NCBI GenBank assembly: GCA_002633005.1
Contig: NMRA01000332.1
Coordinates: forward strand, 201,230 to 265,229
Length of the DNA stretch: 64,000 nt
Direction: 5' to 3'
DNA from: Phoronis australis
Lineage: Eukaryota > Phoronida > Phoronidae
Translations under genes and position numbers: made by a program
Notes under the pieces: generated by a model
Databases searched by the model: none
Told to the model about the DNA's origin: nothing
The model's input: the letters and a program-made list of their open reading frames with translations, nothing else
Part shown: positions 39,425 to 51,102 of the stretch, piece after piece
How positions within the stretch are numbered: the stretch's first letter is position 1
Layout: every line of letters starts with the position of its first letter

Positions 39425-40795
39425 AAGTTCCTATAGAACAGGCATCCTCAGCTTCTGATCGCATGGTCTAAAGCTGCCAAAAGCAACACAGACAACTTAG
39501 CCAGGGTCCAGAATACTGGTCTGTGCTTAATCACAGGAGGCATGAAGACCACCCCCATCACGGAAATAGAGAAGATGGCAGGCTTAAGGTCATTGGAAGA
39601 AAGATGGGATGAGAAACTCCTGAGACAGGGCGAAACGATGAAGCGGCTTCCATCACATTCACTGCACTCCAAACTCCAAGCCCCGACCAAAAACCGCATC
39701 AAGAGGCAGAGCCCAAACCACCTCATCAAGGCACTTCAGCAGAAACACCAACCTCTGCTTTCCTCAATCAACCAACCACAAGCAATGCTCCAAGACTTTG
39801 AAGAATGGTCCCTGGACGTTCCCCACATCATTCTCGACACCCCTGGGATTGAAGCAAAGCATACACAACTGGAAGCAGTCCTGATGGCCCTCACCCTAGA
39901 AACCCTAGACAGAGACTATCCTACCACCACCTGGACCCGAGTTTATACAGATGGCTCTGTAGAGAATGCTGTCAGAAATGGGGGAGGTGGGGTATTCATC
40001 AAATACGCAGGCGGCAGCACTCTGCGCAAGTCTACTGCCACGGGCCTTCACTCTACCAACTACAGAGCTGAGACAAATGCCCTATACCTTGCAGCCCAGA
40101 TACTCAACCAGCAAACGAGGCTTATGGATCAGACAGTCTTCCTCACAGACTGCCGATCTCTTCTGCAGAGCCTCCAGACAACAGAGCGAGACCAGATCCT
40201 GCAATCCATCAAACAAGAGATGCACATTCTCAGCAGCAAAACCAGTGTTGTGATGCAATGGATTCCCACTGCAGCATCAGCCGCAATGAGGAAGCAGACA
40301 GAATCTCCAAGGCAGGAAGCAAACTGGAGCAGACGTCGCACCCATCATCACATGGAGAAATAACCCTCCTACGAAGTCACTTTAGAAATGCCTGGAGGCA
40401 CACCTACATCTGGGGACTGAAGAAGACTATATCCACCAGATTGACCGGCAGGAACAAGTCACTATCTTCCGGCTAAGAACTGGCCACTGCCAGCTGTTCT
40501 CCCACATGCATCGCCTGAAAATCTCTCACACAGACGAGTGCCCCCACACACCTGAGCATTTACTGCAGAGCTGCCCTAGATTCGATTCCCTAAGGCACCA
40601 GACATGGCCCAGTCCGGTGGAATTCAAGAAAAAACAGAGGAGCCCGACGGCATCATTACGGCGAACTGCAGACTTCACCCAAAAGACCAGACTGACTATC
40701 TAAGCTACATGGCCAGGAATGCTGAAGAAGAAGATCGCGTCCCCATTGTCACCACATATAATACTTATATAAGGTATGACATTCGAGACTAGAAA
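39425..40795 (+). mobile_element. LINE ORF2 3' fragment with RNase H domain
   Basis: Reading starts in a reverse-transcriptase thumb-like segment (ARVQNTGLCLITGG near 39500). It passes into an RNase H domain, YTDGS near 39945, NYRAETNAL near 40065, FLTDCRSLLQSL near 40140 and MQWIPT near 40255, then loses frame. HCSISRNEEADR continues in the next frame, and a third frame gives FRLRTGHCQLFSHMHRLKIS with a CPHTPEHLLQSC zinc-like motif. RNase H plus this tail points to a non-LTR element of the RNase H-bearing clades rather than L1. At least two frameshifts make it dead. It occupies the space between the divergent DNAI3 and GTPBP3 promoters. Confidence 0.8.
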
Positions 40796-41302
40796 TTTCA
40801 CGGGTGCTTCGATTCCGCCGTCCATATCAAACACATAACTCAATAAATTTACACAAAACAGGGGTTCAACAAACCAAGAGAAATTGTCCTTTCTTATAAT
40901 AAAATTCAGTGTCCTGCTCCAGCGAGTTCGCAAAAATCCCAAACACACTTTGCACTTTGTCGGTTTGAGGTCAAGGGCAGTACAGAAATTACCAGTGAAT
41001 TATAGATGGACGGCATTATCGCGGACATCGTGACTTTATGAGACAAACCGGCAATTTCAGTACGATCCTTGAAATCGAACCGACAAAGTGCAAAGTGTGT
41101 TTGGGATTTTTGGGAACATTTTTGTGCTTTGACAGCGAATTTCTTGCGAACTCGCTGGAGCAGGACATCGTGAATGGTATTATCAGAAAGAAATTTCTCA
41201 TTGTTTGTTGAACCAGTTTTGTGTAATATTATTGAGTTATGTGTTTGATGTGGATGGCGGAAGAAGCACCCGTGGAATTTCTAGTCCCGAGTGTCATACC
41301 TT
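40771..41302. repeat. Large imperfect palindrome (foldback)
   Basis: A left arm of about 195 bp (40771-40967, starting AAGGTATGACATTCG) is matched by its reverse complement at 41078-41302 (ending GAGTGTCATACCTT). The right arm carries about 30 extra bases near 41120-41150, and the spacer is about 110 bp. The left arm overlaps the end of the LINE reading frame, so it may derive from LINE 3' sequence or be a nested foldback element. It sits about 0.9 kb upstream of the GTPBP3 start. Confidence 0.8.
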
Positions 41303-42177
41303 TTAGTATTATATGTAGTGTATTGGGGACGATCAGCTGAGGACGCCTGTATCCTATAGGAACTACTCCGTCTCTATGTGTACAGTGTAGATGACGGTGG
41401 TTATTTTCTGTTGAAAACCATGTTTGCAAACCGCATCGTTCACGTTTGACATGGTCAAGTAGTTTATACATAGTACTTGTGAAAATTCACCTCAGCAAAA
41501 TATCACAACAAATTGCAGAAAATATTTTGCACCATCGCTGTAATGATATGGTATTCTCAATTCAAAACTTCAAAACTACAAATATCCGTACCTGTCGGCT
41601 TGCCGGAAGTACTGGTTACTAAGATACTTAGCGTAACTGTAATGACAGTTCGAAATAATTTATATCGATTCATCGTATGAAAAGATTATAAAAGTTGTAG
41701 TTCTAAGCTCTATGGTGAAATTTCAATAATCTATTGTTACAGGAGAGCAATAATAATCTCTTTCATATGTTTTTCTGTTTAATCGAATAGACCAAACTTT
41801 ACTTCGCCAGAGTACAAGAGTCGGGAAAACCCATTTCCGGGGAATTCCGCGTGATGTCTCGTCAGTGAAGCGGTTACTGAAGACTCACACTAATTTGATT
41901 TAAATCCTTTTCAGTTTCGTAGAAAGTTTTTACGAAGAATTGGTCCATGTGTCATGTTGTAAACCCTACGATGATGTGGCAAAATTGCTACTAAAGAAGA
42001 TGAGAAGGTGACAGACGTCGTTGGTACTGACGCTGGGAACTGGGCCAGCGCATTCAGAACAGTTTCATTCTTGACCAACCTGGTCCTGTCCATTTAACTC
42101 GTGTTATTTGCTGTTCCATCAGTAAGGTTGTCAGATTCATAATTTGCATATTCACAAGTTTATGGCTGCAAAAAATC
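41303..42177. other. GTPBP3 upstream region, no gene seen
   Basis: AT-rich. No TATA box, RNA gene or domain-bearing frame could be supported. The GTPBP3 promoter and 5' leader presumably lie here. Confidence 0.4.
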
Positions 42178-45100
42178 ATGTTCAAAATCGGAATGCTGAG
42201 GCGCCATCTGTCAATGTGTTTAATCAGAGGCACTGTTTTCAGAAGACAGTACTGTGGGGGTGCAAAATGGTTCACCGTGCCTGGACCAATTGGATCTCAT
42301 CCACTGTTGTTCCCAATATGCCTGAAAGATCATTTCTTTTGCAAAGCACGCCTTAGACATATTAGAACAATGAAATGTGATGCCCAATCTCGGCACTTCT
42401 TGAAATTCAATTTATCAACAATTTATGCCTTGTCGTCTGGCTATGGCAAATGTGGTGTGGCAGTTATTCGTGTTTCTGGACCACAATCAAGGACTGTGCT
42501 GGACAAGCTATGTCACCTTGTACAAATCCAGCCCAGGAAAACAGTTTTGACTAGAATCTGTGATCCAGAGACTACTGAGGTGTTGGACAAAGGATTGGTG
42601 GTTTATTTTCCTGGTAAGTCACAATGTGTTACAAATATCAGTTTTGAGAAGATGCTAAACAACAATATCTTCAATTTGTGTGCATTTTTCTAACTTGATT
42701 TGAGCCATATTGGTTTAAGTTTATAAATGCTTTGAAACTTAATCTTGGAGTCACTTATAAATCAGGCACCATGAATTCCGCTCTCAGCTGTTAAAACTTT
42801 GTGCATACCTGTATAAAACTGGTTAACCAAGAACATTTCATTTGATTATGCAGTGTGAATTATGTTTTTTAAGAACATTTGTCTTTCTTAGGTAGCAGTA
42901 TGATTTCTTTTTGCCACTTTTGTTGAATTGTATTTCCACTTCAGCCCCAAACAGTTTCACAGGGGAGGATTGTTGTGAACTTCACATACACGGTGGCGTT
43001 GCTGTAGTTTCTGCAGTACTAGCAGCTCTGGAAAGTCTTCCTGGTTTGAGACATGCTGAAGCTGGAGAGTTTACAAAAAGGTGACTGTCCATGAAGGAAC
43101 TTGTTAGCAGTAGCTTTTGTAAAGAACCAATTTTTAATGAGAATTCAGTCATAAAATGTCCTTTAGCTCTGTGACTGATTTTTTGCCCATGAATTCTGAA
43201 TTCTCTTGGGTTTGTCTTGCGTTTATACCAACATACATTCAGTTACCTTTAAACGCCTCCACTTTGATAGCACGGCAGTATTTTGCTCAAGTGGAAGTAA
43301 CTAAGGGTTTTCATGTGGGTAGTTTTTGGATTCTTCACAAGAAAATTTGATTCATTCGTGTTGAGTTAGTCATGTTTACCCTGACTTTGTTGCTGTATAC
43401 GACTGCATTCTCTTTTAATACAACATGTTGTGGAATTTTAGGTTATATCCCAGCTTTAGCAATCACTGTGATTATGGAAAAGATAGAACTCTTACAAGTA
43501 CAGGATTTGGTTCGGTACTATTCACTGTGTTTAGCTCAAACAATCTTCTTCAGGGCTTTTCAGAATAGGAAGTTAGACCTGACTGAGGTCGAAGGTCTCA
43601 GTGACCTCATTCACGCAGAAACTGAACAGCAGAGAAAGCAAGCTCTAAGACAAATGCAAGGAGAGTTGAGTCAGCTCTACACCAGGTGGCGCAAGCAGTT
43701 GATGAAGGTATTTGGTGATGGTTGCAGAGTAACTAGATGTTGTATCTCACAACTTCATAAACACATAAACAAAATAAGTTTGTGACTCTGAGGCAACAAG
43801 CACGCCCAATTCATTTATGTTTTGACATGGTTCATATGAAGTTAGCATAATGGGTTTGGTGTTAAAGCTGATTTCGTGAAAATAAAAACTGTAATTTGAT
43901 TTGTTTTGAGGCACCTACACAGGGTGAATTGTAGCTTTAATTTTTGTGCCTGTGCTTTTTCTTCCCATTTTCATAGTTGAACAACTCTTTCAACTTTGCT
44001 TGCATCAGAATATATCTCCTCCACTGATGTTCTAGCCAATAAAAATACTTACTAAGAAAGCTCGTATGGAGAGCATTAAACTTTGTCAACTGGTTTACAG
44101 GTCCACCATAGTGTGATTTCACCTGTGAGTAAATTGAAAAATTAATATATCCCTCTAGCACAGGCAGGAATCTTGAATTCTGTGATTCTATTTCATGTGT
44201 AATTACCAGATATGGCCCATTGATCAGTTCTCATGAGGCCCTCTCCTATTCAAAATTCACTAGCATTCTTTGTGATGGATATTAAGATCATTCAGAGCAG
44301 CACTCTATTGTTCCATAGGAATATTGAATTCTATCTCTCAATCTCATACAATGTCATTGCCAGATATGGAGCATTCCTCTGCTGCAGCTTCACACTTCAC
44401 ATCAGGTCTTCAACTATTCAAACTTCACCAGCATTCTTTGGGATGGGTATTAACTAGAACATTGGGATCTGTACTCTGTTGTTGCCATAGGCACACAAAT
44501 GGGACCTCCCTCAGTCAGCTATTGTGTTGTTCTTTTCACTGATTTGTATCTTTGTGTCCTAATCTCCAAACAAAAACCCATTCATAAAACTCCACTGTTG
44601 AATGCAGCTATTGAGATCCCAACGTGCAAAATACATTCAGCTTGGCCATGGGGAAATAACAATGTGGAACCTAATGTCACTGACATTTTGATGAAGCGAA
44701 GTGTATATTTTTCATTGTTTGAACAATTGTTTTTATTTTTTTAAATTAATCCTGAATACTAACAAATTAATCCTGCACCATTTCCTTTCTCCTTTATGAG
44801 GTTTCTGAATTCCTTCAATTGTTTTTTTTAAGTTAACTGCACATTAATGAGCAAAGCAAAGACATTGGCTTGAACATCTTGATGATGCTGAGAATTGTTC
44901 TTGGGTTGCGGAAGTCAGTAAAAGCTCTTAGTTTACCATTTGACCATGGAAACACCTTAGTGTGCGATTTAGCATCTTGACCAATCCAACAATTAAATTT
45001 GGCCTTTTCATTCTTTATTTCCAGTGTGTAGCAGACGTCGAAGCCTTCATTGATTTTAGTGAAGATGAGAACATCGAGGAAGGAATATTGGATGATGGTA

Positions 45101-48100
45101 AATCATGAAAATAATTATACAGAATGCATCACTGTTTTCATCCAACGCGTCAAAGCTCTTATCGCACTTGAAGTAAATTTTACTTTCTTGGTACTTTGAT
45201 AGCAAATCACCTGTGTGTCTTCCAATATGTTTAGTATGAGCTACACCTGCGATAATATACAAATGAGCCAAAATTTTGTTGTTAAGTTTACCAAGAAATA
45301 AATGGATTTAGTTATGACTGGGGTATTTAACTTGTTTGGGAGGACACTCTTGTGAGTGCTTTCTATATATTCTGTCATTAAACAGAGACACTGAACACAC
45401 CTTATGATTAAGACGTGGCATATCTGATCAGTGACCTTGAGAAGTCATGCTTTCATAGACAAGTAACGACATCTTCACTCAAACTTAAAAAATGCATTAA
45501 CCACCACTGACTGCAAAATATTCCCACTAGCTCTAAATTCATGCTAGTTCAGAATTATTTTGTCAAAATGATATGACCATTACAGTGTCTGTTGAATTTA
45601 AAATGTTTTTTTTTTTGATTTTTATAGTCCAGATTTTGCTACTTTCCAGTACAAGTTGGCATCCAATCTCTCATTGGTTCCATTGATCAACATCTAAATG
45701 ACAAGAGGCAAGGCGAACGCTTGAGAGATGGTGTTCATGTGGCCATTATTGGCAAACCTAATGTTGGCAAAAGTAGCTTGTTGAATATTATTTGTAAGTA
45801 CATAGTGTGAAAAGCAGTACGAATATTGACATGCTTCATTTTGTTGTATGAAGTAAATTGGGAGCCCCATTTATGTTTAACACACGGCCTGATTTTTGTC
45901 TGACCCATCGTCAAGTTGACTACACCCAGACAAGCAACGGTCTGTTAGGATTTGTTTAGGTCGGTCCCCACTAGGGTAGTTAACTGAATCACAAGGCCAT
46001 GATAAGTCTGTGATGAGGCATATTTCTTAAATTATTGTGGAAAATATGTTTTAATCGACTTTTTTGCACAAGCTTTTATCCTGCTGTTCACTTNNNNNNN
46101 NNNNNNNNNNNNNNNNNNNNNNNNNNNNNNNNNNNNNNNNNNGGGGGGGGGCAGGGCAGAGTATAGCCATGATTTTGCCCATGAGACAGTCGCATCCTTG
46201 AACTTCCAAATGGAATCTGGGAAAATTTTTAGGGGGGCCATGACCCCCTTTGGCCCTCCTTAAATCCACCTCCGCATAGTGCATCCAAAGTTATGACATT
46301 GTGCAGTGCAAGTTTACATTAATTGTCTATAAATGTCTGTGCATCATATTTGACCTATTTTCGGCACTGTGTTGTAACAAGGTTTGGGCTCAATATCTCA
46401 TCAGGTCAGAGACCAGCTGCCATTGTGTCTCCCATCGCGGGTACAACAAGGGATGTGGTAGAGACAGCTTTGAACATTAATGGCTTTCCGGTGTTACTCA
46501 GTGATACTGCAGGCTTGAGAGAATCCCAGGATCAAGTGGAAATGGAAGGCATTCGCAGGGCTGTGCAAAGGTGAGATCCATCTTTGACTACAGATTTATT
46601 TGTTAAGCACAACCCACAGCCACTCACAGAATCCTCCTGAGTATTGGCTTAAGGGTGCAATAAACTTGGCCTTCTTTCAAAAATCAACTTTTGATATTGG
46701 CTACTAACCGTTATAAGTTAAAGCAGTAGTCACTTACAGGCATATGGGATTTAAGAACCAGTTTGTTTCCCGTTATTCAGTGATTAGGAAGCGGGTTCTC
46801 AAAATCCCTAACCCTTTGTACAGTACAAGACAAAAGTTGTAAGACAAAATACACTCCAGCTATCATGTCTGGTAACTCCAGGTAATTTTGTCTGAATACT
46901 TTTGGCATGTATCATTATATGTCAATGAAATATTAGTCTCGATTTGTTCTTTATTAAAATTGGAAATGATTTCTGAGTGTGAGAAAAACTTGAAGGTCGT
47001 TATTTCTTCAGAGTACCATGCCTCATGACAAATGGCACTTGGTTTATAACCCTTAGTGATTAGCCCAGTATGCTGCTCGCCCAGCAGAATTGATGAAGCA
47101 GAATACTGGCTGTGCACTACTATCTAGTTTTAAGTTATAAAAGTTCCATTTCTTGTTCTATTTTCTAAATTCAAAAACCTAGTATTAACCATGTGTGTGT
47201 TTTTCACTAACTATTCAGACAAGTGTACTTTTAAAAACTTTCAAAATGAAAATTCAAAAAATACTATTGTCACCATCAGTGTTTACAACCATGTTGATTA
47301 TGGACAATTTTAATTTCCAGGGAATAATAACGTCAGCTGAAGGTGGATATATTTTTTTTGAATATAGCAACTTATTTTAACGTTGACAATCTGGTCAAGT
47401 AGGTCAAACTCAACCGATGTTGGAGTCAATATAAAATAGTATAATATTATACAGTATTAAATTCCTAGCTTGCTGTGCAGTTCTGCATCCAGCGTACTTC
47501 TCCTGTAACCCCCATGTTTTTGTTAGTGACTCAACTTTAGTGTAACCATTTTGCCTCTGTATAAGTGAGGATTTATCTTCCTATAAGAATTGTTGCATTG
47601 TTCAATAATGTGAACTTCATCCTAAAATTTTACAATTATTATTTAATGAAGTGATAGTAGAACAAAGTTCTAAAAATGAAACTTTATGAAATGTTTCTTT
47701 AAATTATGTTTCAGAGGTGAACAAGCAGACTTGCAAGTCATTGTCCTTGATGCCCCTGAATTAGCTGAAGATCACCATTTGAAGATGCTTGCTTCCCAGG
47801 ATGACTTTGTAAAAATATATTTGTCGCATCTTGGATTTGTGAATTCTGACCCTCATCAAGAGAGATTAATTGTTGTCAATAAAATAGACCTTTCAAATGG
47901 CATGGACTCGATGCCAAATTTTATGAAACATGGTACATGTCATGTCTCTTGCAAGACGGGTGACGGCTTGGACAACCTCTTGACTATCATTTCGGAAAAA
48001 GTCAAGGAAATGTAAGTGATCTTCAGTGTTCTGCTCGTCATCTTTAAGGAAGAAGTTAGCTTTGCATTGAAGGCACTCACAGCGCTAATTAGATGTGAGA

Positions 48101-49817
48101 ACTTAATCTGGAAATAAGAAATTTCCCGATGTTGCAGAGCCACCCAACTCCTTCTACTAGGGATTGATGACTCATTGGGTCCCACAAACATTGCATTGTC
48201 CTCTACTGGTGTTCAAAAACAACAACTGCAAGGCCCTGGACCATGATTCAAGAACTTAAATTTGACACCTATGTGTCTATCCAAAGAGGGTTTCTTGGCA
48301 TTAACCCAATGCACTCTGCAAAATTTATTTTATAATTCCCAGAAGTTGTGATTTATAATTTTTTCTGCATCTACGTATTCAGTTGTATGGGTAATAATGT
48401 CCATCGTCTAATTATTCTAATTAGGTCAAAATTACAAACCTCAAATTGGAATAAAACTAATTTATGGTGATAAATCCTCCAGTTGAATTATATGTAACTT
48501 CGTTCAGTTCATGCTGTTAGCATGCCTGTTAAACCATGTTCAAAGATGGTGCCACTGCATGTGGCTTTGAATATCCAAACTGAAGGGTAGTCGGTATGCC
48601 ATTCTTGAATCCAAGCAGGGTTGGAAGTCTTTGGTAGGATTTAGGGTCGCAGGTATTGTATACACGTTGAAGTTACGATCGCATTAAGACATTTATCTGC
48701 AAAAATGATAGCAGTAAATTAGTAAAACTGTGTAGAAATCAAACCTATGAAAAGCACTGATTCACTAAGAACATGTTATTATTTCAACTGGCAATTATTT
48801 TTTCAAGTGGCATTCCACATTTTGAGTTTTTCATTAAATCGTGATTCAACGTTAGTCAAAATGCTTATGCAAAACTAGTTGAAACTACAAAGGAGAATTA
48901 CAGCTAAAATTTTCCTTGGCACAAAACTACATTATAGAATTTTGACGTTAGTCAAACAACACATTGGAGTATTCTGACTAACTGACGTTAGTTCGAAGCA
49001 AAAAAAGCTTTCAATCACTTAGTATTAATTAGTTTGACCATTTTCAACTAGTTTTGCATAAGCATTTTGACTAACGTTGAATCACGATTTAATGAAAAAC
49101 TCAAAATGTGGAATGCCACTTGAAAAAATAATTGCCAGTTGAAATAATAACATGTTTAAGATCATTTGGCATTTTACTGTTCACTTTTCATTCCATCATG
49201 ACCGTTCATGATTCCATAAGTTCCCAATAGAATGTGATTTTGTTAGTACCAACACCCTCAAATAGAATGTGATTTTGTTAGTACCAACACTCTCAACAAG
49301 TATTTTGCTCCCACACTGGGAATTTTTTCTGGTTTATGTCCATTTCTCAGAATCTGGAATTTTTTTCTATGGATTTTCAGCTCTGAACTGATATGGCTGC
49401 TGAATTGTAGCATTTCCACTTCTGTTCACATGTAACGTGTGAGAAAAAACATTGAGTGTGTTCTTGTGGTGTTTTGTTTGAACTGGTCTGGTATTGAAAA
49501 TTGAGTCATACGCAGCGTTAAATTATTATATGCTCAACTTGTGTTGTATCATAACTCTGATGCATTTCTGTTATGCACTTTATAGGTGTGCCAATCCATC
49601 TTCAGGCAACCCGAGTTTAACACAAGCCCGTCATAGAGTCTGTCTGGTGAACTGTCTGACCGCATTAGAGGAGTATATGCACGTGCAAGAGGCAGACATA
49701 GTGATTGGTGCTCAAGAGCTCAGAAAAGGTCTTCGTCAGCTTGGCAAGATAACTGGAAAAATAACAACTGAAGAGATACTAGACGTTATATTTAAAGACT
49801 TTTGTATTGGCAAATAA
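42178..49817 (+). CDS. GTPBP3: Mitochondrial tRNA modification GTPase (MnmE family)
   Basis: With MTO1 (MnmG homologue) this enzyme builds the taurinomethyl group on wobble uridine 34 of mitochondrial tRNAs. Exons are 42178-42613, 42945-43080, 43554-43707, 45025-45097, 45650-45793, 46405-46570, 47715-48011 and 49586-49817. They total 1638 nt, 545 residues, with all phases fitting (human about 492). The N-terminus is basic and free of acidic residues for its first 20 residues, as for a mitochondrial presequence. The MnmE N-domain begins at [17 protein letters not shown]; the HIHGG and [12 protein letters not shown] motifs follow. Next are G1 GKPNVGKS (301-308), GTTRD (327-331), G3 DTAG (348-351), G4 NKID (425-428), and the C-terminal FCIGK (541-545) with the family's conserved cysteine. 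The start is the most upstream in-frame ATG, and ATG at 42193 is an alternative. Exon 6 lies about 260 bases beyond an N run, but its phase fits. A second copy of the last exon lies at 51918-52149. Confidence 0.95.
44195..44480. repeat. Diverged tandem duplication
   Basis: Two units of roughly 165-175 bp share TACCAGATATGG or GCCAGATATGG, a TTCA(A)ACTTCACCAGCATTCTTTG-like segment, GGTATTAA and GCACTCT(A/G)TTGTT. They are clearly related but diverged. They lie in the GTPBP3 intron between exons 43554-43707 and 45025-45097. Confidence 0.55.
46094..46142. other. Assembly gap (49 N)
   Basis: A run of undetermined bases in the GTPBP3 intron 5, followed immediately by a G tract. No exon is missing, because the phases of exons 5 and 6 agree across it. 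Confidence 0.98.
46143..46275. repeat. G-rich dispersed repeat (GGATTTA type), partial
   Basis: It opens in a G tract and carries TCCAAATGGAATCTGGGAAA, an AGGGGGGCCATGACCCCC palindrome and CCTTAAATCCACCTCCGC. Most of these elements recur at 56978-57127, so the two are members of one family. The left end is hidden by the N run. Confidence 0.6.
48124..48245. repeat. Dispersed repeat, copy 1
   Basis: CCCGATGTTGCAGAGCC followed by a GGGATTGATGA segment and CTACTGGTGTTC recurs in altered form at 57840-57960. The two copies are diverged, and both are intronic (GTPBP3 and RIMOC1). Their identity is unknown. Confidence 0.45.
48771..49155. mobile_element. Foldback MITE with 114-bp terminal inverted repeats
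   Basis: The left arm 48771-48884 (starting ACATGTTATTATTTC) and the right arm 49042-49155 are near-perfect reverse complements around a 157-bp spacer. TAAGA occurs just outside both ends, a possible target duplication. The element lies in the last GTPBP3 intron and is repeated at 51103-51487 within the duplicated block. Just downstream, a 33-bp segment beginning AATAGAATGTGATTTTG is present twice (about 49229-49295). Confidence 0.85.
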
Positions 49818-50049
49818 CCATTGATGCATTGACGCTTGAAAACGTCATAATCTTCTTTTACGCAAAAGAAGCTGGTTATTAATAAGTAGAGGAAATTAAA
49901 CAACTTGAACATTCTTAAAGAGGCACCCTCCATCTTAATTTGTTCTCGTGCCTCCCTTGTCTTTCTGATGACGTCATGTAGCGTCCAACAAGAATTCATA
50001 AGGGCACAGTTCTTGCATATTAATTAGATTATTAACATGACTTAATTTA

Positions 50050-50055
50050 AATAAA
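50050..50055 (+). terminator. GTPBP3 poly(A) signal candidate
   Basis: AATAAA lies about 235 bases past the GTPBP3 stop codon, with a GT-rich stretch (GTGTGTGTGCGGTGTG) about 90 bases further on. The same arrangement recurs at 52382-52387 in the second copy. Confidence 0.6.
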
Positions 50056-50990
50056 TGAGTTGGAAATGGATTTTGTCGTGGGTTGAATCTTCATTGTTGA
50101 CTCTCACCGCTGTCTGTAACTTGGATTTCAGCTATGTGTTTCAGTGTGTGTGTGCGGTGTGAAAAAGATGCTATTTACCAGATTAACTGCCAGACATTAG
50201 GCATGCGTACTAAGATTTTTGGGACATGCCTCTCCCGGGAATGTCACTGAAAGGGTTTAGCACACCCTTCCTTGAGGAATCCCCATTGAACACTCGCACG
50301 TCATTTGAGTCGTGTGACATTGGCATTATTCTTGTGGTTGGTTGGTGGGTTTGTATGCGGTAATCAACAGACAAGACCTTTCAACCAATTGACGTACTTG
50401 CTTGCATGTGATTAGGAGGAAGTTTTTAAATTTTGAAGAAATGCTGAATTTAGAAGTCATTTCCATTCTAAAACGGCAGATTTTTACCACGTTTCGAAGC
50501 AGACGATATATTTTTCGGCCAAAAAATCAACTTGACCTGTACTCGTCTTGCCATCACCAGTATATAGGCCTATGTATCCAATGTATACCAGATGCCGCGG
50601 GGTTAGAATTTAATATCAATTTTCTTTTTTCGAAAATGTTTCGAATGTTTATATCCAATACAGAAGAGACACTAGCGGTTTGGGTTTAATTCCTTCATTC
50701 TCGTAATCGACATTAGAGATATCTGTTGGTGTACTCGTTGTATATTTAATGGAGAAGAGACGCTACGGGTTCGAATTTCAATTCGATTTTTCTCTTTTCC
50801 AAATTAAACGCTTCGTTTGAGTTCCCATGTTTTCGGGACGCTTCATTAAAAAATAAAATGAATTCCTTTACTCCAGTAAACACCTCCCAGAAGTGATTTT
50901 TTCTTCATCATAATGAGGATAACTGAATCCGGGAAATAATCCGGGTTTCGTTAAGATGACGCAGACGATATTGTTCCTGACAAAAAAAAA

Positions 50991-50991
50991 N
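50991..50991. other. Assembly join (single N)
   Basis: A single undetermined base lies between the two copies of the 2.2-kb block. The sequence to its right (50992-51105) is the reverse complement of about 51484-51600, as expected if a contig end ran back through the hairpin. Confidence 0.9.
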
Positions 50992-51102
50992 TCTATTTGA
51001 GGGTGTTGGTACTAACAAAATCACATTCTATTGGGAACTTATGGAATCATGAACGGTCATGATGGAATGAAAAGTGAACAGTAAAATGCCAAATGATCTT
51101 AA

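Larger units (their letters stand above)
48771..50990. repeat. 2.2-kb duplicated block, copy 1 (GTPBP3 3' end)
   Basis: Matches 51103-53320 at a constant offset of 2332 bases, with only scattered substitutions and small indels (for example GGGAATGTCAC against GGGACTGTCAC). It covers the foldback element, the last GTPBP3 exon, the 3'UTR and flanking sequence, and stops at a single N. Confidence 0.93.
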
